From positions 1 to 60,433 of the forward strand of contig CABKML010000009.1 of NCBI GenBank assembly GCA_902373515.1: a DNA stretch of 60,433 bases, in the 5' to 3' direction. The stretch is from an uncultured Eubacteriales bacterium (GTDB lineage: Bacteria > Bacillota > Clostridia > Saccharofermentanales > Fastidiosipilaceae). The stretch's first letter is position 1, and every line of letters begins with the position of its first letter. Position numbers and translations under genes: made by a program. The notes beneath the pieces are model-generated. The model was not told the origin of the DNA, did no database searches, and was given only the letters and a program-made list of their open reading frames with translations. This document shows, piece after piece, positions 33,517 to 41,733 of the stretch.

Positions 33517-34629
33517 ATGATTAATATGTTGTTTGATTTTGCCCGTTCAAGCGGCGTGGCGGCTTTGACCTGGGGCAAACTTTTGATGATTGCTCTGGCC
33601 TGTTTTTTCCTATTCTTAGCCATCAAGCGCGGATATGAACCTTATCTACTTATCCCGATCGCCTTCGGCATGCTTTTGGCCAACTTGCCTTTATCCGGTT
33701 TAATGGACAAAGGCGGCTTGCTGAATCTGTTATATCTGGGGGTGAAGTACGGTATTTATCCGCCGCTTATTTTCCTGGGTATCGGCGCTTCGACCGACTT
33801 CAGTCCGTTAATTGCCAACCCTAAAAGCATGTTATTGGGGGCGGCGGCGCAAGTAGGTGTGGTAATTGCTTTTTTGGGCGCCTTGTGTCTGGGCTTCAGC
33901 CCGAGAGAAGCGGCATCTATCGGCATCATAGGCGGAGCAGACGGCCCGACAGCCTTATATTTGACGCAACGCCTGGCCCCGCATCTGTTGGGAGCCATTG
34001 CTATAGCTGCTTATTCCTATATGGCTTTGGTGCCTGTCATTCAGCCGCCTATCATGAAAGCTCTGACAACTAAGGCTGAAAGAAAAATTCATATGAGCAA
34101 CTTACGTCAAGTGAGTAAAAATGAAAAAATCATTTTCCCGATTGCCGTCACGATTATCGTTACTTTGCTCGTACCGTCAGCTGCGCCCTTAATCGGTATG
34201 CTGATGTTGGGAAATTTGTTGAAGGAGAGCGGAGTTGTACCGCATTTGGTGGAAACGGCCAAAAATGCCCTACTGTACACTGTAACTATTTTATTAGGTA
34301 CGACAGTCGGAGCTACAGCCTCGGCCGAACGCTTTTTGACTTTGCAGACTTTAGGTATTGTTGCCATGGGCTTGGTAGCATTCTCCGCCGGAACTGCAGG
34401 CGGTGTGCTTCTGGGAAAATTGATGTGTAAACTCAGCGGCGGCAGAATTAATCCGCTTATCGGCGCCGCCGGTGTATCCGCTGTGCCCATGTCCGCCCGT
34501 GTAGTACAGAAAGTCGGCCAACAGGAAGACCCCGGTAATTTCCTCCTGATGCATGCTATGGGCCCGAATGTCGCCGGTGTTATAGGCTCGGCAGTGGCAG
34601 CGGGTTTACTTTTGAATCTTTTCAGTTAA
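33517..34629 (+). CDS. oadB: oxaloacetate decarboxylase beta subunit, Na+ pump
   Basis: A 370-residue membrane protein that decarboxylates carboxybiotin and exports Na+. About nine to eleven membrane segments are visible. The key region 'GIIGGADGPTALYLTQRLAP' carries the conserved Asp of the Na+ channel, and 'GAAGVSAVPMSARVVQ' with 'HAMGPNVAGVIGSAVAAG' are the family's C-terminal motifs. It follows the carrier gene by 8 bp and closes the oad operon. Confidence 0.96.
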   Translation: MINMLFDFARSSGVAALTWGKLLMIALACFFLFLAIKRGYEPYLLIPIAFGMLLANLPLSGLMDKGGLLNLLYLGVKYGIYPPLIFLGIGASTDFSPLIANPKSMLLGAAAQVGVVIAFLGALCLGFSPREAASIGIIGGADGPTALYLTQRLAPHLLGAIAIAAYSYMALVPVIQPPIMKALTTKAERKIHMSNLRQVSKNEKIIFPIAVTIIVTLLVPSAAPLIGMLMLGNLLKESGVVPHLVETAKNALLYTVTILLGTTVGATASAERFLTLQTLGIVAMGLVAFSAGTAGGVLLGKLMCKLSGGRINPLIGAAGVSAVPMSARVVQKVGQQEDPGNFLLMHAMGPNVAGVIGSAVAAGLLLNLFS

Positions 34630-34639
34630 AATTGTAAAT

Positions 34640-34675
34640 AAGGGGCTGAAGTGTGACAGCTCCTTATATTTATAA
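34640..34675 (+). terminator. weak terminator after oadB
   Basis: AAGGGGCTG at 34640-34648 pairs with CAGCTCCTT at 34657-34665 (one G-U pair), followed by ATATTTATAATTTTA. The U-tract is poor, so read-through into the GntR gene is likely. Confidence 0.5.
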
Positions 34676-34695
34676 TTTTATGAATCGGAATAAAA

Positions 34696-35406
34696 ATGGC
34701 AAAGAAATTGGAGAAAAGCAAATCCGCAGCTTTACAAAAGAGTGATTTATTGTCCGACAGCATTTATGTGCAGTTGCGCAGCAAGATTATCAGCGGTGAA
34801 TGGCCGATTGCTATGCGACTTAACGAAAAGCAGATTGCAACTGATTTGTTCGTCTCCCGGACGCCCGTACATCGGGCCTTGGAGGCGCTATATGCGGAAG
34901 GCTTGCTGGATTACAGCAAAAATTGGGGTTACTTTATTAAGGCTGTAAGCCGGCGGGATATAGAAGAGATTTTTAAGATTCGTACAGCCTTGGAAACCTT
35001 GGCTGCCTGTGAAGCGGCCGTTAAAATGACGGAAGATGATTTTGCCGAGCTGGATCGGATTAACGAAGCGGCGCTGGCTGCCTGTCGAGGCAACTGCAAT
35101 GAATTTGAAGAGTTATACGCGCTTTCAGGAACTTTTAACGCTAAAATCAATCAATTCTGCTCGATGCCGCGCTTGCATCTGCTGCAGGAAGCTTTAAGAG
35201 AATATCTGCTGCATTTCCGCACGCTCTCTTTCGAGCAAAAATCCCGGCGGCGCGAGCTGGCCGTGCAGGAGCATCAAGGAATAGTCCGAGCGATGCGCAC
35301 CGGGGATGAGAATTTGATTAAGGCTAAAGTCAGAGAACATTTGCAGCATGCACAAGAATACATTTTAAGTTATTTACCGCCTGAAGCTGAAACTGAAAGG
35401 CACTGA
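34696..35406 (+). CDS. GntR-family (FadR/FCD-type) regulator, probably of citrate genes
   Basis: A 236-residue protein with an N-terminal GntR winged helix-turn-helix (about residues 15-85, 'ISGEWPIAMRLNEKQIATDLFVSRTPVHRALEALYAEGLL') and a helical FCD effector domain (about 95-225). CitO, the citrate-responsive activator of Enterococcus, is of this class and sits in the cit cluster, so the same role is likely here; identity is not proven. The ribosome site is poor. A good terminator follows. Confidence 0.88.
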   Translation: MAKKLEKSKSAALQKSDLLSDSIYVQLRSKIISGEWPIAMRLNEKQIATDLFVSRTPVHRALEALYAEGLLDYSKNWGYFIKAVSRRDIEEIFKIRTALETLAACEAAVKMTEDDFAELDRINEAALAACRGNCNEFEELYALSGTFNAKINQFCSMPRLHLLQEALREYLLHFRTLSFEQKSRRRELAVQEHQGIVRAMRTGDENLIKAKVREHLQHAQEYILSYLPPEAETERH

Positions 35407-35449
35407 GTCGGATTTTGTCTTTATTCCGGCGTTAAGTAAATTAGATTGG

Positions 35450-35480
35450 ACCGAGTTGCCTCGAGCGGCTCGGTTTTTTG
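35450..35480 (+). terminator. intrinsic terminator closing the citrate cluster
   Basis: ACCGA at 35450-35454 and an inner GCC pair with GGC and TCGGT (ending 35474), followed by TTTTTT. Confidence 0.8.
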
Positions 35481-35492
35481 TGCTTGTTACTG

Positions 35493-35521
35493 TTGACATT
35501 ATCGGTATAGCGCAATAAGAT
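35493..35521 (+). promoter_or_regulatory. promoter of the third surface protein
   Basis: A consensus TTGACA at 35493-35498 is followed after 17 bp by TAAGAT at 35516-35521; the start codon is at 35552, giving a short leader. Confidence 0.65.
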
Positions 35522-35551
35522 TAAACGCTATTGTAAATTTAAGGAGTTATT

Positions 35552-37060
35552 ATGAAAAATGTAGTGAAGTCTTATGTACCGGTTTTATTGGCAGTTTTGC
35601 TGATTTTTACGGGCAGACCGGGCAATGTTGGCGCTTCGGAGCCGACAGGAGAAAAAACGGGAGTAATTCGCAGTATTTTCAACGCCGATAAATCAAGGGA
35701 AAGTGCCGTGACTATCGGTACAACGAAACCTTTGGGCATAGAAAATAATGTAGGAGAAATTGTTGTTGCCGAAGGTCAGACAGTTACAGACGAAGGTTTT
35801 ATTAATACTTTCATACGAGACGAAGTTGTTGCAGGACGGTTAAAGTACGGCACGACAACTTTTTCTACTTCAATTTCCGGTTGCTATTACAAAAATGTTT
35901 ATAACGATATTCAGAATGATCCTAGTTTAGTAACAGCATATACGGATAATCTCTTTCCTGATTATAATTCAACTTTTGATGTGCAATATAATTTGAAGAC
36001 GAAGACCGGCGGAACAACCCCGATTAAATATTCATTCAGAGGTGTTAAATCCACCGGCAATGAGTACATTTACATTTATTTCCACTACTATTTGCATGGC
36101 ATCGCGGAAAATGGACAAAATATTGAAAGTGGAGGTTATTTAGGTTATAAAATCAAAGTTGTACCTAATGAATATTCCGCCTTTTTAACTTATAATGCTA
36201 ACGGCGGAAAGATAAAAGGCCACGATACTTACGAAGATGAAGAGAATAAGCAGTATTCGGACAAGTTGAGTGGTGATGTATACGTACCTATTATTGAAGA
36301 CTTACCTGTAAGAGATGGCTACAAATTTGTTTGTTGGTACGAACCGAATAGTTATTCAAATGGTTGGTTAAATAAACAAACCGTTTATAACAATGAGAAA
36401 AACCCGTTGGATACTTCGATTTATTCTGTGCCTAAAGGAAAAAATTTGACAAAATATAATCTTTTGACCGGAAAAGAAGAAGAAAGAAAAACGAAAGAAA
36501 TATTCGCAGTTTGGGATAAAACGTACCAGTTGACTTACGATGCGAACGGAGGTGAAACACCGCCGCAGGCGCAAGTTGGTACTTTCGGGCTGGATATGTC
36601 AAATATGACGCAACAAAAAACGGATAAAAAATTGCAGGTAGCACCCGCTATTGCTAAAAACGGTTTCGAGTTCAAGGGCTGGAAAGCGGAAGACGGCAAG
36701 GTATATCAAGCCGGCGATGAGTTTATTATTAAATTTGCTGCGCCGGAGCAAAAACTGACAGCAGTTTGGGAACGTACCACACAGCCGCAGCCGCCTGTTG
36801 TTCCACCTGCACCTAACCCTGTGACTCCGCCGGTAACGCCAGTAACGCCGCAGCCACAGCCGCAGCTGCAACCACAGCAGCTAACGCCACAAACGTCTAC
36901 TCTGCAGTCGAGCGCAGTAAACGCTGAGCCGGAAGTTAGTGCCGGGCATAAAGCTTATACTGTTGCTAAAACAGGAGAAACAAAAGCATTTTCTGTTTCA
37001 TTAAGCTTAGTCATCTTGGCACTTACAGCTTTAGCAGCTTTAAAGCGTAGAGAGATTTAA
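35552..37060 (+). CDS. surface protein with Listeria-Bacteroides repeats
   Basis: A 502-residue exported protein. The signal sequence covers residues 1-29. Residues about 30-205 form a strand-rich region I cannot assign. Two Listeria-Bacteroides-type repeats follow, about 210-325 ('LTYNANGGKIKG...YKFVCWYE...IFAVWD') and 326-408 ('LTYDANGGETPP...FEFKGWKAEDG...LTAVWE'). A Pro/Gln/Val-rich wall-spanning stalk (about 410-450) leads to VAKTGE at 471-476, a hydrophobic segment and the tail KRREI. Such repeats occur in internalins and other adhesins. It is a single-gene unit with its own promoter and terminator. Confidence 0.9.
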   Translation: MKNVVKSYVPVLLAVLLIFTGRPGNVGASEPTGEKTGVIRSIFNADKSRESAVTIGTTKPLGIENNVGEIVVAEGQTVTDEGFINTFIRDEVVAGRLKYGTTTFSTSISGCYYKNVYNDIQNDPSLVTAYTDNLFPDYNSTFDVQYNLKTKTGGTTPIKYSFRGVKSTGNEYIYIYFHYYLHGIAENGQNIESGGYLGYKIKVVPNEYSAFLTYNANGGKIKGHDTYEDEENKQYSDKLSGDVYVPIIEDLPVRDGYKFVCWYEPNSYSNGWLNKQTVYNNEKNPLDTSIYSVPKGKNLTKYNLLTGKEEERKTKEIFAVWDKTYQLTYDANGGETPPQAQVGTFGLDMSNMTQQKTDKKLQVAPAIAKNGFEFKGWKAEDGKVYQAGDEFIIKFAAPEQKLTAVWERTTQPQPPVVPPAPNPVTPPVTPVTPQPQPQLQPQQLTPQTSTLQSSAVNAEPEVSAGHKAYTVAKTGETKAFSVSLSLVILALTALAALKRREI

Positions 37061-37070
37061 TCACTGATTC

Positions 37071-37106
37071 AGCAGCGGGACAGCTTCCGGTCTCGCTGCT
37101 TTTTTA
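37071..37106 (+). terminator. intrinsic terminator after the third surface protein
   Basis: AGCAGCGGGAC at 37071-37081 pairs with GTCTCGCTGCT at 37090-37100 (one mismatch), followed by TTTTT. The remaining gap to 37368 holds the promoter and operator listed next and nothing else I can support. Confidence 0.85.
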
Positions 37107-37173
37107 CCTTCCTTATTCAGTGCTCGCAACCGCCGGCCGCAATCGTTACAATCGCAGACTCGGGAAAACAGAA

Positions 37174-37231
37174 TTGACAGCGAGCTGCAGAATGCTTAAA
37201 ATTTTAATTAATCAATTCGAACGGCGTTCAA
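37174..37231 (+). promoter_or_regulatory. promoter and TetR operator upstream of the TetR gene
   Basis: TTGACA at 37174-37179 and TAAAAT at 37197-37202 are spaced 17 bp apart. The dyad TCGAAC-GGC-GTTCAA at 37217-37231 lies just downstream of the predicted start, where a bound repressor would block transcription. A second, perfect copy of this dyad type stands at 37987-38001. Shared operators at the regulator and at the next gene indicate autoregulation plus target control. Confidence 0.65.
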
Positions 37232-37368
37232 CAACTGCACCGGCATTCAATATAGCTCCGACAACCCGGCGCAGCAAATTTAATAATAAAATCACTGCCC
37301 ACTTGGCGTAGAAGCTTATTTACAGCCGGCAGATAAACGAAAATAATAAATATTTAGAAAGGTGAAAA

Positions 37369-37932
37369 ATGAATACAGCTGTAACTTCAAGAGAAGAGAT
37401 ACTTACCGTGTGCCGTCAACTTGTCGCCGCATCCGGTTTGGCCGCTGTCAATATGAGAAAAGTAGCGCAGCAGTGTCAGGTGGCATTAGGTTCGCTGTAT
37501 TACTATTTTCCTTCTAAAGATGAACTTCTATTGGCGACCGTCGAGAGTGTTTGGGACGATATTTTTAACTGTGCAGCACCGACGGATGCGGCTATACCGT
37601 TTGATCGCTATATTACGAATTTCTTTGAAAATATTAAGCGGGGAATCCTGAAATATCCCAATTTCTTTACGGTTCATTCGCTCAGTTTTTCTACGCGAGG
37701 ACAGGCCGAGGGCCGGGCGAAAATGCAAAAATATTTGGCGAAGATGAAAGCGCATATGTTGCAGGTTTTGCAAAAAGATCAGGCGGTACGTCCGGATGCC
37801 TTCAGCGCTGCTTTTACGGAAGATAAATTTGTAGATTTTATTATTATGCACGTGATTTCGCTGTTACTGCAGAAAAATTTTGATTGTACGACTTTGACTG
37901 AAATAATTAGACGAATTATTTATTGCAACTGA
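37369..37932 (+). CDS. TetR/AcrR-family repressor
   Basis: A 187-residue protein with an N-terminal TetR helix-turn-helix (about residues 8-52, 'AAVNMRKVAQQCQVALGSLYYYFPSKDELL') and a helical effector domain. GAAAGGTG precedes ATG 37369. Matching dyads (GAAC-N3-GTTC core) upstream of this gene and upstream of the membrane-protein gene at 38019 mark the likely regulon. The ligand is unknown. Confidence 0.9.
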   Translation: MNTAVTSREEILTVCRQLVAASGLAAVNMRKVAQQCQVALGSLYYYFPSKDELLLATVESVWDDIFNCAAPTDAAIPFDRYITNFFENIKRGILKYPNFFTVHSLSFSTRGQAEGRAKMQKYLAKMKAHMLQVLQKDQAVRPDAFSAAFTEDKFVDFIIMHVISLLLQKNFDCTTLTEIIRRIIYCN

Positions 37933-37986
37933 GAATTTTCCCGTTTTCCGATTCGGCTGACGGCGAAAATTTTATTTTACAGCAAA

Positions 37987-38001
37987 TTGAACAACGTTCA
38001 A
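37987..38001 (+). promoter_or_regulatory. perfect TetR-type operator before the membrane-protein pair
   Basis: TTGAAC-AAC-GTTCAA, a perfect 6+6 dyad with a 3-bp centre, lies immediately upstream of the AGGAGG site of the gene at 38019. It differs by one base per arm from the dyad at 37217-37231. Confidence 0.65.
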
Positions 38002-38018
38002 ATAATGAGGAGGAAAAA

Positions 38019-38696
38019 ATGCAAGCTGTTTTTGAAACAATTTTTGATACGGCCTATTTGGTAACAGTAATTTGTGCGGGCCTTAAGTTAGTTAAATCAG
38101 CCGGTAAAAGCAAACAATTCCGTTTGTTCGGGATTATGGCGCTGGTTCTTGGGGGCGGAGATGCCTTTCATCTGCTACCGCGGATAATTGCCTTGAATAC
38201 AGTCGGTATAGCCGCTTATCCGGCAGCCTTGGGTAGCGGAAAATTGATCACGTCTTTGACCATGACGGTCTTTTATCTGCTGCTTTACTACGTTTGGCGG
38301 GAACGCTATCAAATTAAGCGCCGGCAGGGCTTAACTTATTTCGTGCTGTTCTTGGCGGCGTTGCGGATCTTATTGGTGCTTTTACCGCAAAACGAGTGGT
38401 TAAGCGCAAACCCGCCTTTAATTTGGGGGATTTATCGCAATATCCCTTTTACTTTGCTCGGCTTGCTGTTGCTTGTCCTGTTTTACCGTTCCGCCCGGCA
38501 GCAAAAAGATGCGGATTTTCGTTATCTTTGGTTGACAATTGCACTCAGCTTCGCTTTTTATTTGCCGGTAGTCGTGGCATCCGGGACCTTCCCGGCAATC
38601 GGGATTTTGATGGTTCCGAAAACTTGTGCGTATATGTGGTTAGTTCAGATTGCTTATAAATCTTGGAAAAAAGAGAGAAAGGAAGTTTTATTATGA
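38019..38696 (+). CDS. hypothetical seven-helix membrane protein
   Basis: A 225-residue protein with about seven membrane helices and a basic C-terminus. I do not recognise a named family. Notable is 'ALVLGGGDAFHLLPRIIAL' near residues 42-60, with Asp, His and Arg inside the membrane region, which may be functional. ATG 38019 has GAGGAGG upstream. It overlaps the next gene (DUF2871) by 4 bp and is preceded by a perfect TetR-type operator, so the two membrane proteins are probably co-expressed when the repressor's ligand is present. Confidence 0.8.
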   Translation: MQAVFETIFDTAYLVTVICAGLKLVKSAGKSKQFRLFGIMALVLGGGDAFHLLPRIIALNTVGIAAYPAALGSGKLITSLTMTVFYLLLYYVWRERYQIKRRQGLTYFVLFLAALRILLVLLPQNEWLSANPPLIWGIYRNIPFTLLGLLLLVLFYRSARQQKDADFRYLWLTIALSFAFYLPVVVASGTFPAIGILMVPKTCAYMWLVQIAYKSWKKERKEVLL

Positions 38697-39133
38697 ACAG
38701 AAAGTATTTTAATTTAGCTTTGGGTTATGCGATAGCGGCGGCAGTTGCCGGCGTTTTTTATCGTGAGTTTACCAAATACTGTAATTTCAGCGGGGTGACA
38801 AGTTTAGGTAAAGTGCATACACATCTTTTTATTTTAGGCATGTTTGTATTTTTGCAATTAGCTCTCTTTACCCGGACGCAAGTGTTGGAGAAAAGCAAAA
38901 CTTTTCGCCTCTTTTTGTATATTTATAATCTCGGCCTGCCTTTGTTGGCATTGACCATGACCATGCGAGGCATCATTCAGGTCGCGGGAATTACAGTTTC
39001 GCAGCGACTGTCGGCAGCTTTGGCGGGCTTTGCCGGTATTTCTCATGTACTTGTCGGCGGCGGAATTGTTTTGTTGCTTTTGACTTTAAGAAAAGCGACA
39101 GCGGCAACTTTCCCGAGAAAGCAGGGAGAATAG
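38693..39133 (+). CDS. DUF2871-like membrane protein
   Basis: A 146-residue protein with four membrane helices. The N-terminal 'YAIAAAVAGVFYREFTKYCNFSGVTSLGKVHTHLFILGM' pattern, with paired His in the second helix, matches DUF2871. Function is unknown; the buried VHTH motif recalls heme- or metal-binding helices, which is only a suggestion. It starts inside the end of the preceding gene (ATGA overlap). Confidence 0.82.
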   Translation: MNRKYFNLALGYAIAAAVAGVFYREFTKYCNFSGVTSLGKVHTHLFILGMFVFLQLALFTRTQVLEKSKTFRLFLYIYNLGLPLLALTMTMRGIIQVAGITVSQRLSAALAGFAGISHVLVGGGIVLLLLTLRKATAATFPRKQGE

Positions 39134-39171
39134 CCCCCGTGTCCGCCCTCTACGGAGTTTTATAAAAATGT

Positions 39172-40179
39172 TCAGAACAGCTGTACATGGGCAGCCGCAC
39201 AGGCATCCAAAGTCGCCTGATCCCACAAGGAACATTGCACTTCGCCGATATGCGCTTTCTTTAAAAGTAACATACACAGACGGGATTGGCCGATACCTCC
39301 GCCTAAAGTCAGCGGTAAAAGTCCGTCGGCCAATTGCTTGTGGAAGGGCAGCTGCAAACGCTCCGAACAGTTGGCGGCGGCCAGTTGTCGCTGCAGACTC
39401 TGCGGAGTCACTCTGATACCCATGGAACTTATTTCCAACGCCAGATCCAAAGGCTCGTGGTACATTAATAAGTCGCCGTTAAGTTGCCAGTCGTCATAAT
39501 CCGGCGCTCTGCCGTCATGCGGCAAACCGTTGCTTAAAGGTGCGCCGATGCCGATAATAAAGACGGTTTTATATTCTTTAACTATTTTTTGTTCTCTTTC
39601 TTTCGGAGACAAAGCGGGATAAAGCTGCAAGAGTTCTTCCGCCGTAATAAATTTGACCTCCTGCTCCAAACGGCAGCGATTTTGCGGATATCTGACTTCC
39701 AGAGCTTCGTTGGTCCTGATTATGGCGGTGACAATGGCGCGGACAACGGCTTTGAGATAATCGAGATTACGGGTTTCAGGGGTGATAACTTTTTCCCAGT
39801 CCCACTGGTCGACATATATAGAATGGATGTTGTCCGTTTCTTCGTCTCTTCTGATAGCATTCATATCTGTATAAAGACCTTTGCCGGGGTGAAAAGCGTA
39901 ACGGTAGAGGGCCAGACGTTTCCATTTAGCTAAGGAATGGACAACGGCAGCAGTTTTGCCGGAAGATTTGATATCGAAGCTTACAGCTCGTTCCGTCCCG
40001 TTCAGGTCGTCATTAATTCCGGAATTCGGGTCGACAAACAAGGGGGCCGAGACGCGGCGCAAGTTCAAAGCGCGGGCGAAATTTTCTTCAAAATCGGCTT
40101 TGATCAGACTGATAGCTGCCTGAGTTTCGTATAAATTCAAGGATGCGCGATAATGCGGGGGGATATAAGTTGCTGCCAT
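39172..40179 (-). CDS. asnA: aspartate--ammonia ligase (asparagine synthetase A)
   Basis: A 335-residue ammonia-dependent asparagine synthetase with a class II tRNA-synthetase-like fold. Family segments include 'QAAISLIKADFEENFARALNLRRVSAPLFV', 'NGTERAVSFD', 'IYVDQWDWEKVI' and the C-terminal 'LTLGGGIGQSRLCMLLL'. AAGGAG precedes the start at 40179. It is convergent with the DUF2871 gene and downstream of the tRNA-Ala on the same strand. I looked for a T-box leader in the gap and found none. Confidence 0.96.
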   Translation of the reverse strand: MAATYIPPHYRASLNLYETQAAISLIKADFEENFARALNLRRVSAPLFVDPNSGINDDLNGTERAVSFDIKSSGKTAAVVHSLAKWKRLALYRYAFHPGKGLYTDMNAIRRDEETDNIHSIYVDQWDWEKVITPETRNLDYLKAVVRAIVTAIIRTNEALEVRYPQNRCRLEQEVKFITAEELLQLYPALSPKEREQKIVKEYKTVFIIGIGAPLSNGLPHDGRAPDYDDWQLNGDLLMYHEPLDLALEISSMGIRVTPQSLQRQLAAANCSERLQLPFHKQLADGLLPLTLGGGIGQSRLCMLLLKKAHIGEVQCSLWDQATLDACAAAHVQLF

Positions 40180-40291
40180 ATAAACTCCTTAGCTTCAACT
40201 GCTGATGCAGGTTAAGTAGATAAGCGCCATGCACCTTCAATATATGGAGGCGCAATCAGGGTCGGTATACAAACAGGGAAAAATAAAAAAA

Positions 40292-40364
40292 TGGACTTGG
40301 AGAGGATCGAACTCTTGACCTCTGCATTGCGAACGCAGCGCTCTCCCAACTGAGCTACAAGCCC
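40292..40364 (-). tRNA. tRNA-Ala (anticodon CGC)
   Basis: A 73-nt cloverleaf on the minus strand. The acceptor stem GGGCTTG pairs with CAAGTCC and includes the G3-U70 pair that identifies alanine tRNAs. The D arm is GCTCAGTTGGGAGAGC, the anticodon stem CTGCG/TGCAG with loop TTCGCAA, and the T arm carries GTTCGATCC. The anticodon CGC reads GCG. The CCA end is not encoded; a run of T follows as terminator. Confidence 0.95.
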
Positions 40365-40645
40365 ATAAGTTTTATTTAGCAACAATTATATTGCTACTGT
40401 TGGCCGAGTGCAAGTGCTCGCTGCAAATTTGTTGTTAAGCTGTTAACAGAATAAAAGATAAAATCAATCGGCGCAGGTACGGGCAGGGACGGAGAAAGCA
40501 CACACTTTGACTTTTTTTGTTGAAACTTTTTATCTCGCTTTTTATTAATCTTAAAATAAATAAATGTAAAGATTGCTTAACAGGTGATTCGCTTTTCCCT
40601 CAGAGAACTATAATACGGACTACTGGAGAAATGGAAGTGGATATT

Positions 40646-41362
40646 ATGAAAAAAATCAAAAAAGCAAAATCAATGATGAGTTTCGGTTTGGCGCTGGCAT
40701 TAGCAGCAGGCTTGAATTTCGGGATGAACAAAGTCGCTGCCAAAGCTGATAAACCGGTTCCCAAACAACAGCCTGTCGTGGCTCAGAATGCTCCGATCGA
40801 CGATACAACAGTCGGCGCCCTGGGTGACTTGGGATTATCTGTGCAGGAATTGGATAAGTTGTTGAAAGACCAACATAAAACTATTACTGAAAAACAACGG
40901 CAGGAATTTGTTAAGCGGGCGAATATTCATCGGGCAGCTCAACAAAAACCTTATGAGGAGGCAGTCGTAAATGCCCGGATTATTAATGAAGGCAAGGTAG
41001 CAGCGACAACAGCTGAAAAATCTGCAGCTCGCGCATTCTTGCAGGTGCAGGCCGGTTTCAGTTCGAAAAAATTTGCCGAATTTACTTCCGCTGAAGCTAA
41101 TAAAGCCGGCAGTGAAGCTCTTAAGTTCAATTCACAGTTATCGGCAAAACTGAAGAAGGCCTTGCAGGAATATAAGAAAAAGGCGGGAACTGAACCGACT
41201 GCAACTAAGACAACAGGCTCACAGACTTCCGGCCAAAAAACGACTAATACCGGAAAAGTCGGTAAAACGGGTGAAACAGCCGCAACTGCAGGCTCGGAAA
41301 TTTTAGGTATTGTCAGCCTCTTGGGTGCTGCTGTCATTAAACATAAGAAAGAAAAATTTTAA
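40646..41362 (+). CDS. small wall-anchored surface protein, helical domain paralogue A
   Basis: A 238-residue exported protein with signal sequence 1-33. Residues about 55-175 form a mostly helical domain ('GLSVQELDKLLKDQHKTIT', 'KPYEEAVVNARIINEGKV', 'KFAEFTSAEANKAGSEALKF') clearly homologous to the first half of the surface protein encoded at 45388. A Thr/Gly-rich stalk leads to VGKTGE at 205-210, a hydrophobic segment and the tail KHKKEKF. ATG 40646 is chosen for GGAAGTGG upstream. The domain is unknown to me. The two paralogues flank a heterodimeric ABC exporter. Confidence 0.85.
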   Translation: MKKIKKAKSMMSFGLALALAAGLNFGMNKVAAKADKPVPKQQPVVAQNAPIDDTTVGALGDLGLSVQELDKLLKDQHKTITEKQRQEFVKRANIHRAAQQKPYEEAVVNARIINEGKVAATTAEKSAARAFLQVQAGFSSKKFAEFTSAEANKAGSEALKFNSQLSAKLKKALQEYKKKAGTEPTATKTTGSQTSGQKTTNTGKVGKTGETAATAGSEILGIVSLLGAAVIKHKKEKF

Positions 41363-41395
41363 GGCGGCAGCTTGACAGCTGAAACGTTTTAACAT

Positions 41396-41455
41396 AAAAA
41401 AGCTCGGGTCGGATCCGGTACTTGCTTCAGGTGCCGTTCCCTTCCGGGCTTTTTT
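41396..41455 (+). terminator. large hairpin terminator after surface protein A
   Basis: AGCTCGG at 41401-41407 pairs with CCGGGCT at 41444-41450, with an internal imperfect stem (CGGTAC with GTGCCG), followed by six T; six A precede it, so it may work in both directions. Confidence 0.7.
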
Positions 41456-41492
41456 CGGCTCAAAAACCCGCGCCGAGAAGTGATCGGAGACC

Positions 41493-41733
41493 TTGTAAGT
41501 TTCACGTTTAGTGTTAATATAAATATTGAAGAGATTGATGTGAACCGGATAATGAATTGAACAGGTTTCAGTTAACTTCAGATTGAATGTTTTTAGGAAT
41601 ATAGAATAGCTTGGATTAGCGGTATTCGTGCCTGAAATATAGGTCTATGAGGTCGGATTAAAGGTACGTTGAGATTCCTTTATTTATTTTTACTGTAAAA
41701 ATAATTTTAATATATAAAATAAGAGGCTGAATA
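41493..41733 (+). promoter_or_regulatory. promoter and long leader of the first ABC exporter
   Basis: TTGTAA at 41493-41498 and TAATAT at 41515-41520 (16-bp spacer) would start an mRNA near 41527 with a leader of about 205 nt. The leader is AT-rich, contains a TTTTACTGTAAAA dyad at 41688-41700 and no open frame with a ribosome site apart from the one for 41734. I recognise no riboswitch in it. Confidence 0.45.

Noticed and set aside
37120..37311. 63-residue open frame between the surface gene and the TetR gene
   Set aside because: No ribosome site, low-quality composition, and it overlaps the promoter and operator of the TetR gene.
40180..40291. possible T-box leader of asnA
   Set aside because: No T-box consensus or specifier-loop structure was found; the region mainly holds the spacer after the tRNA and the ribosome site.
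41401..41455. GC-rich long hairpin resembling part of a signal-recognition-particle RNA
   Set aside because: The conserved SRP tetraloop and internal-loop motifs are not present in order, and six T follow the stem, so a terminator explains it.
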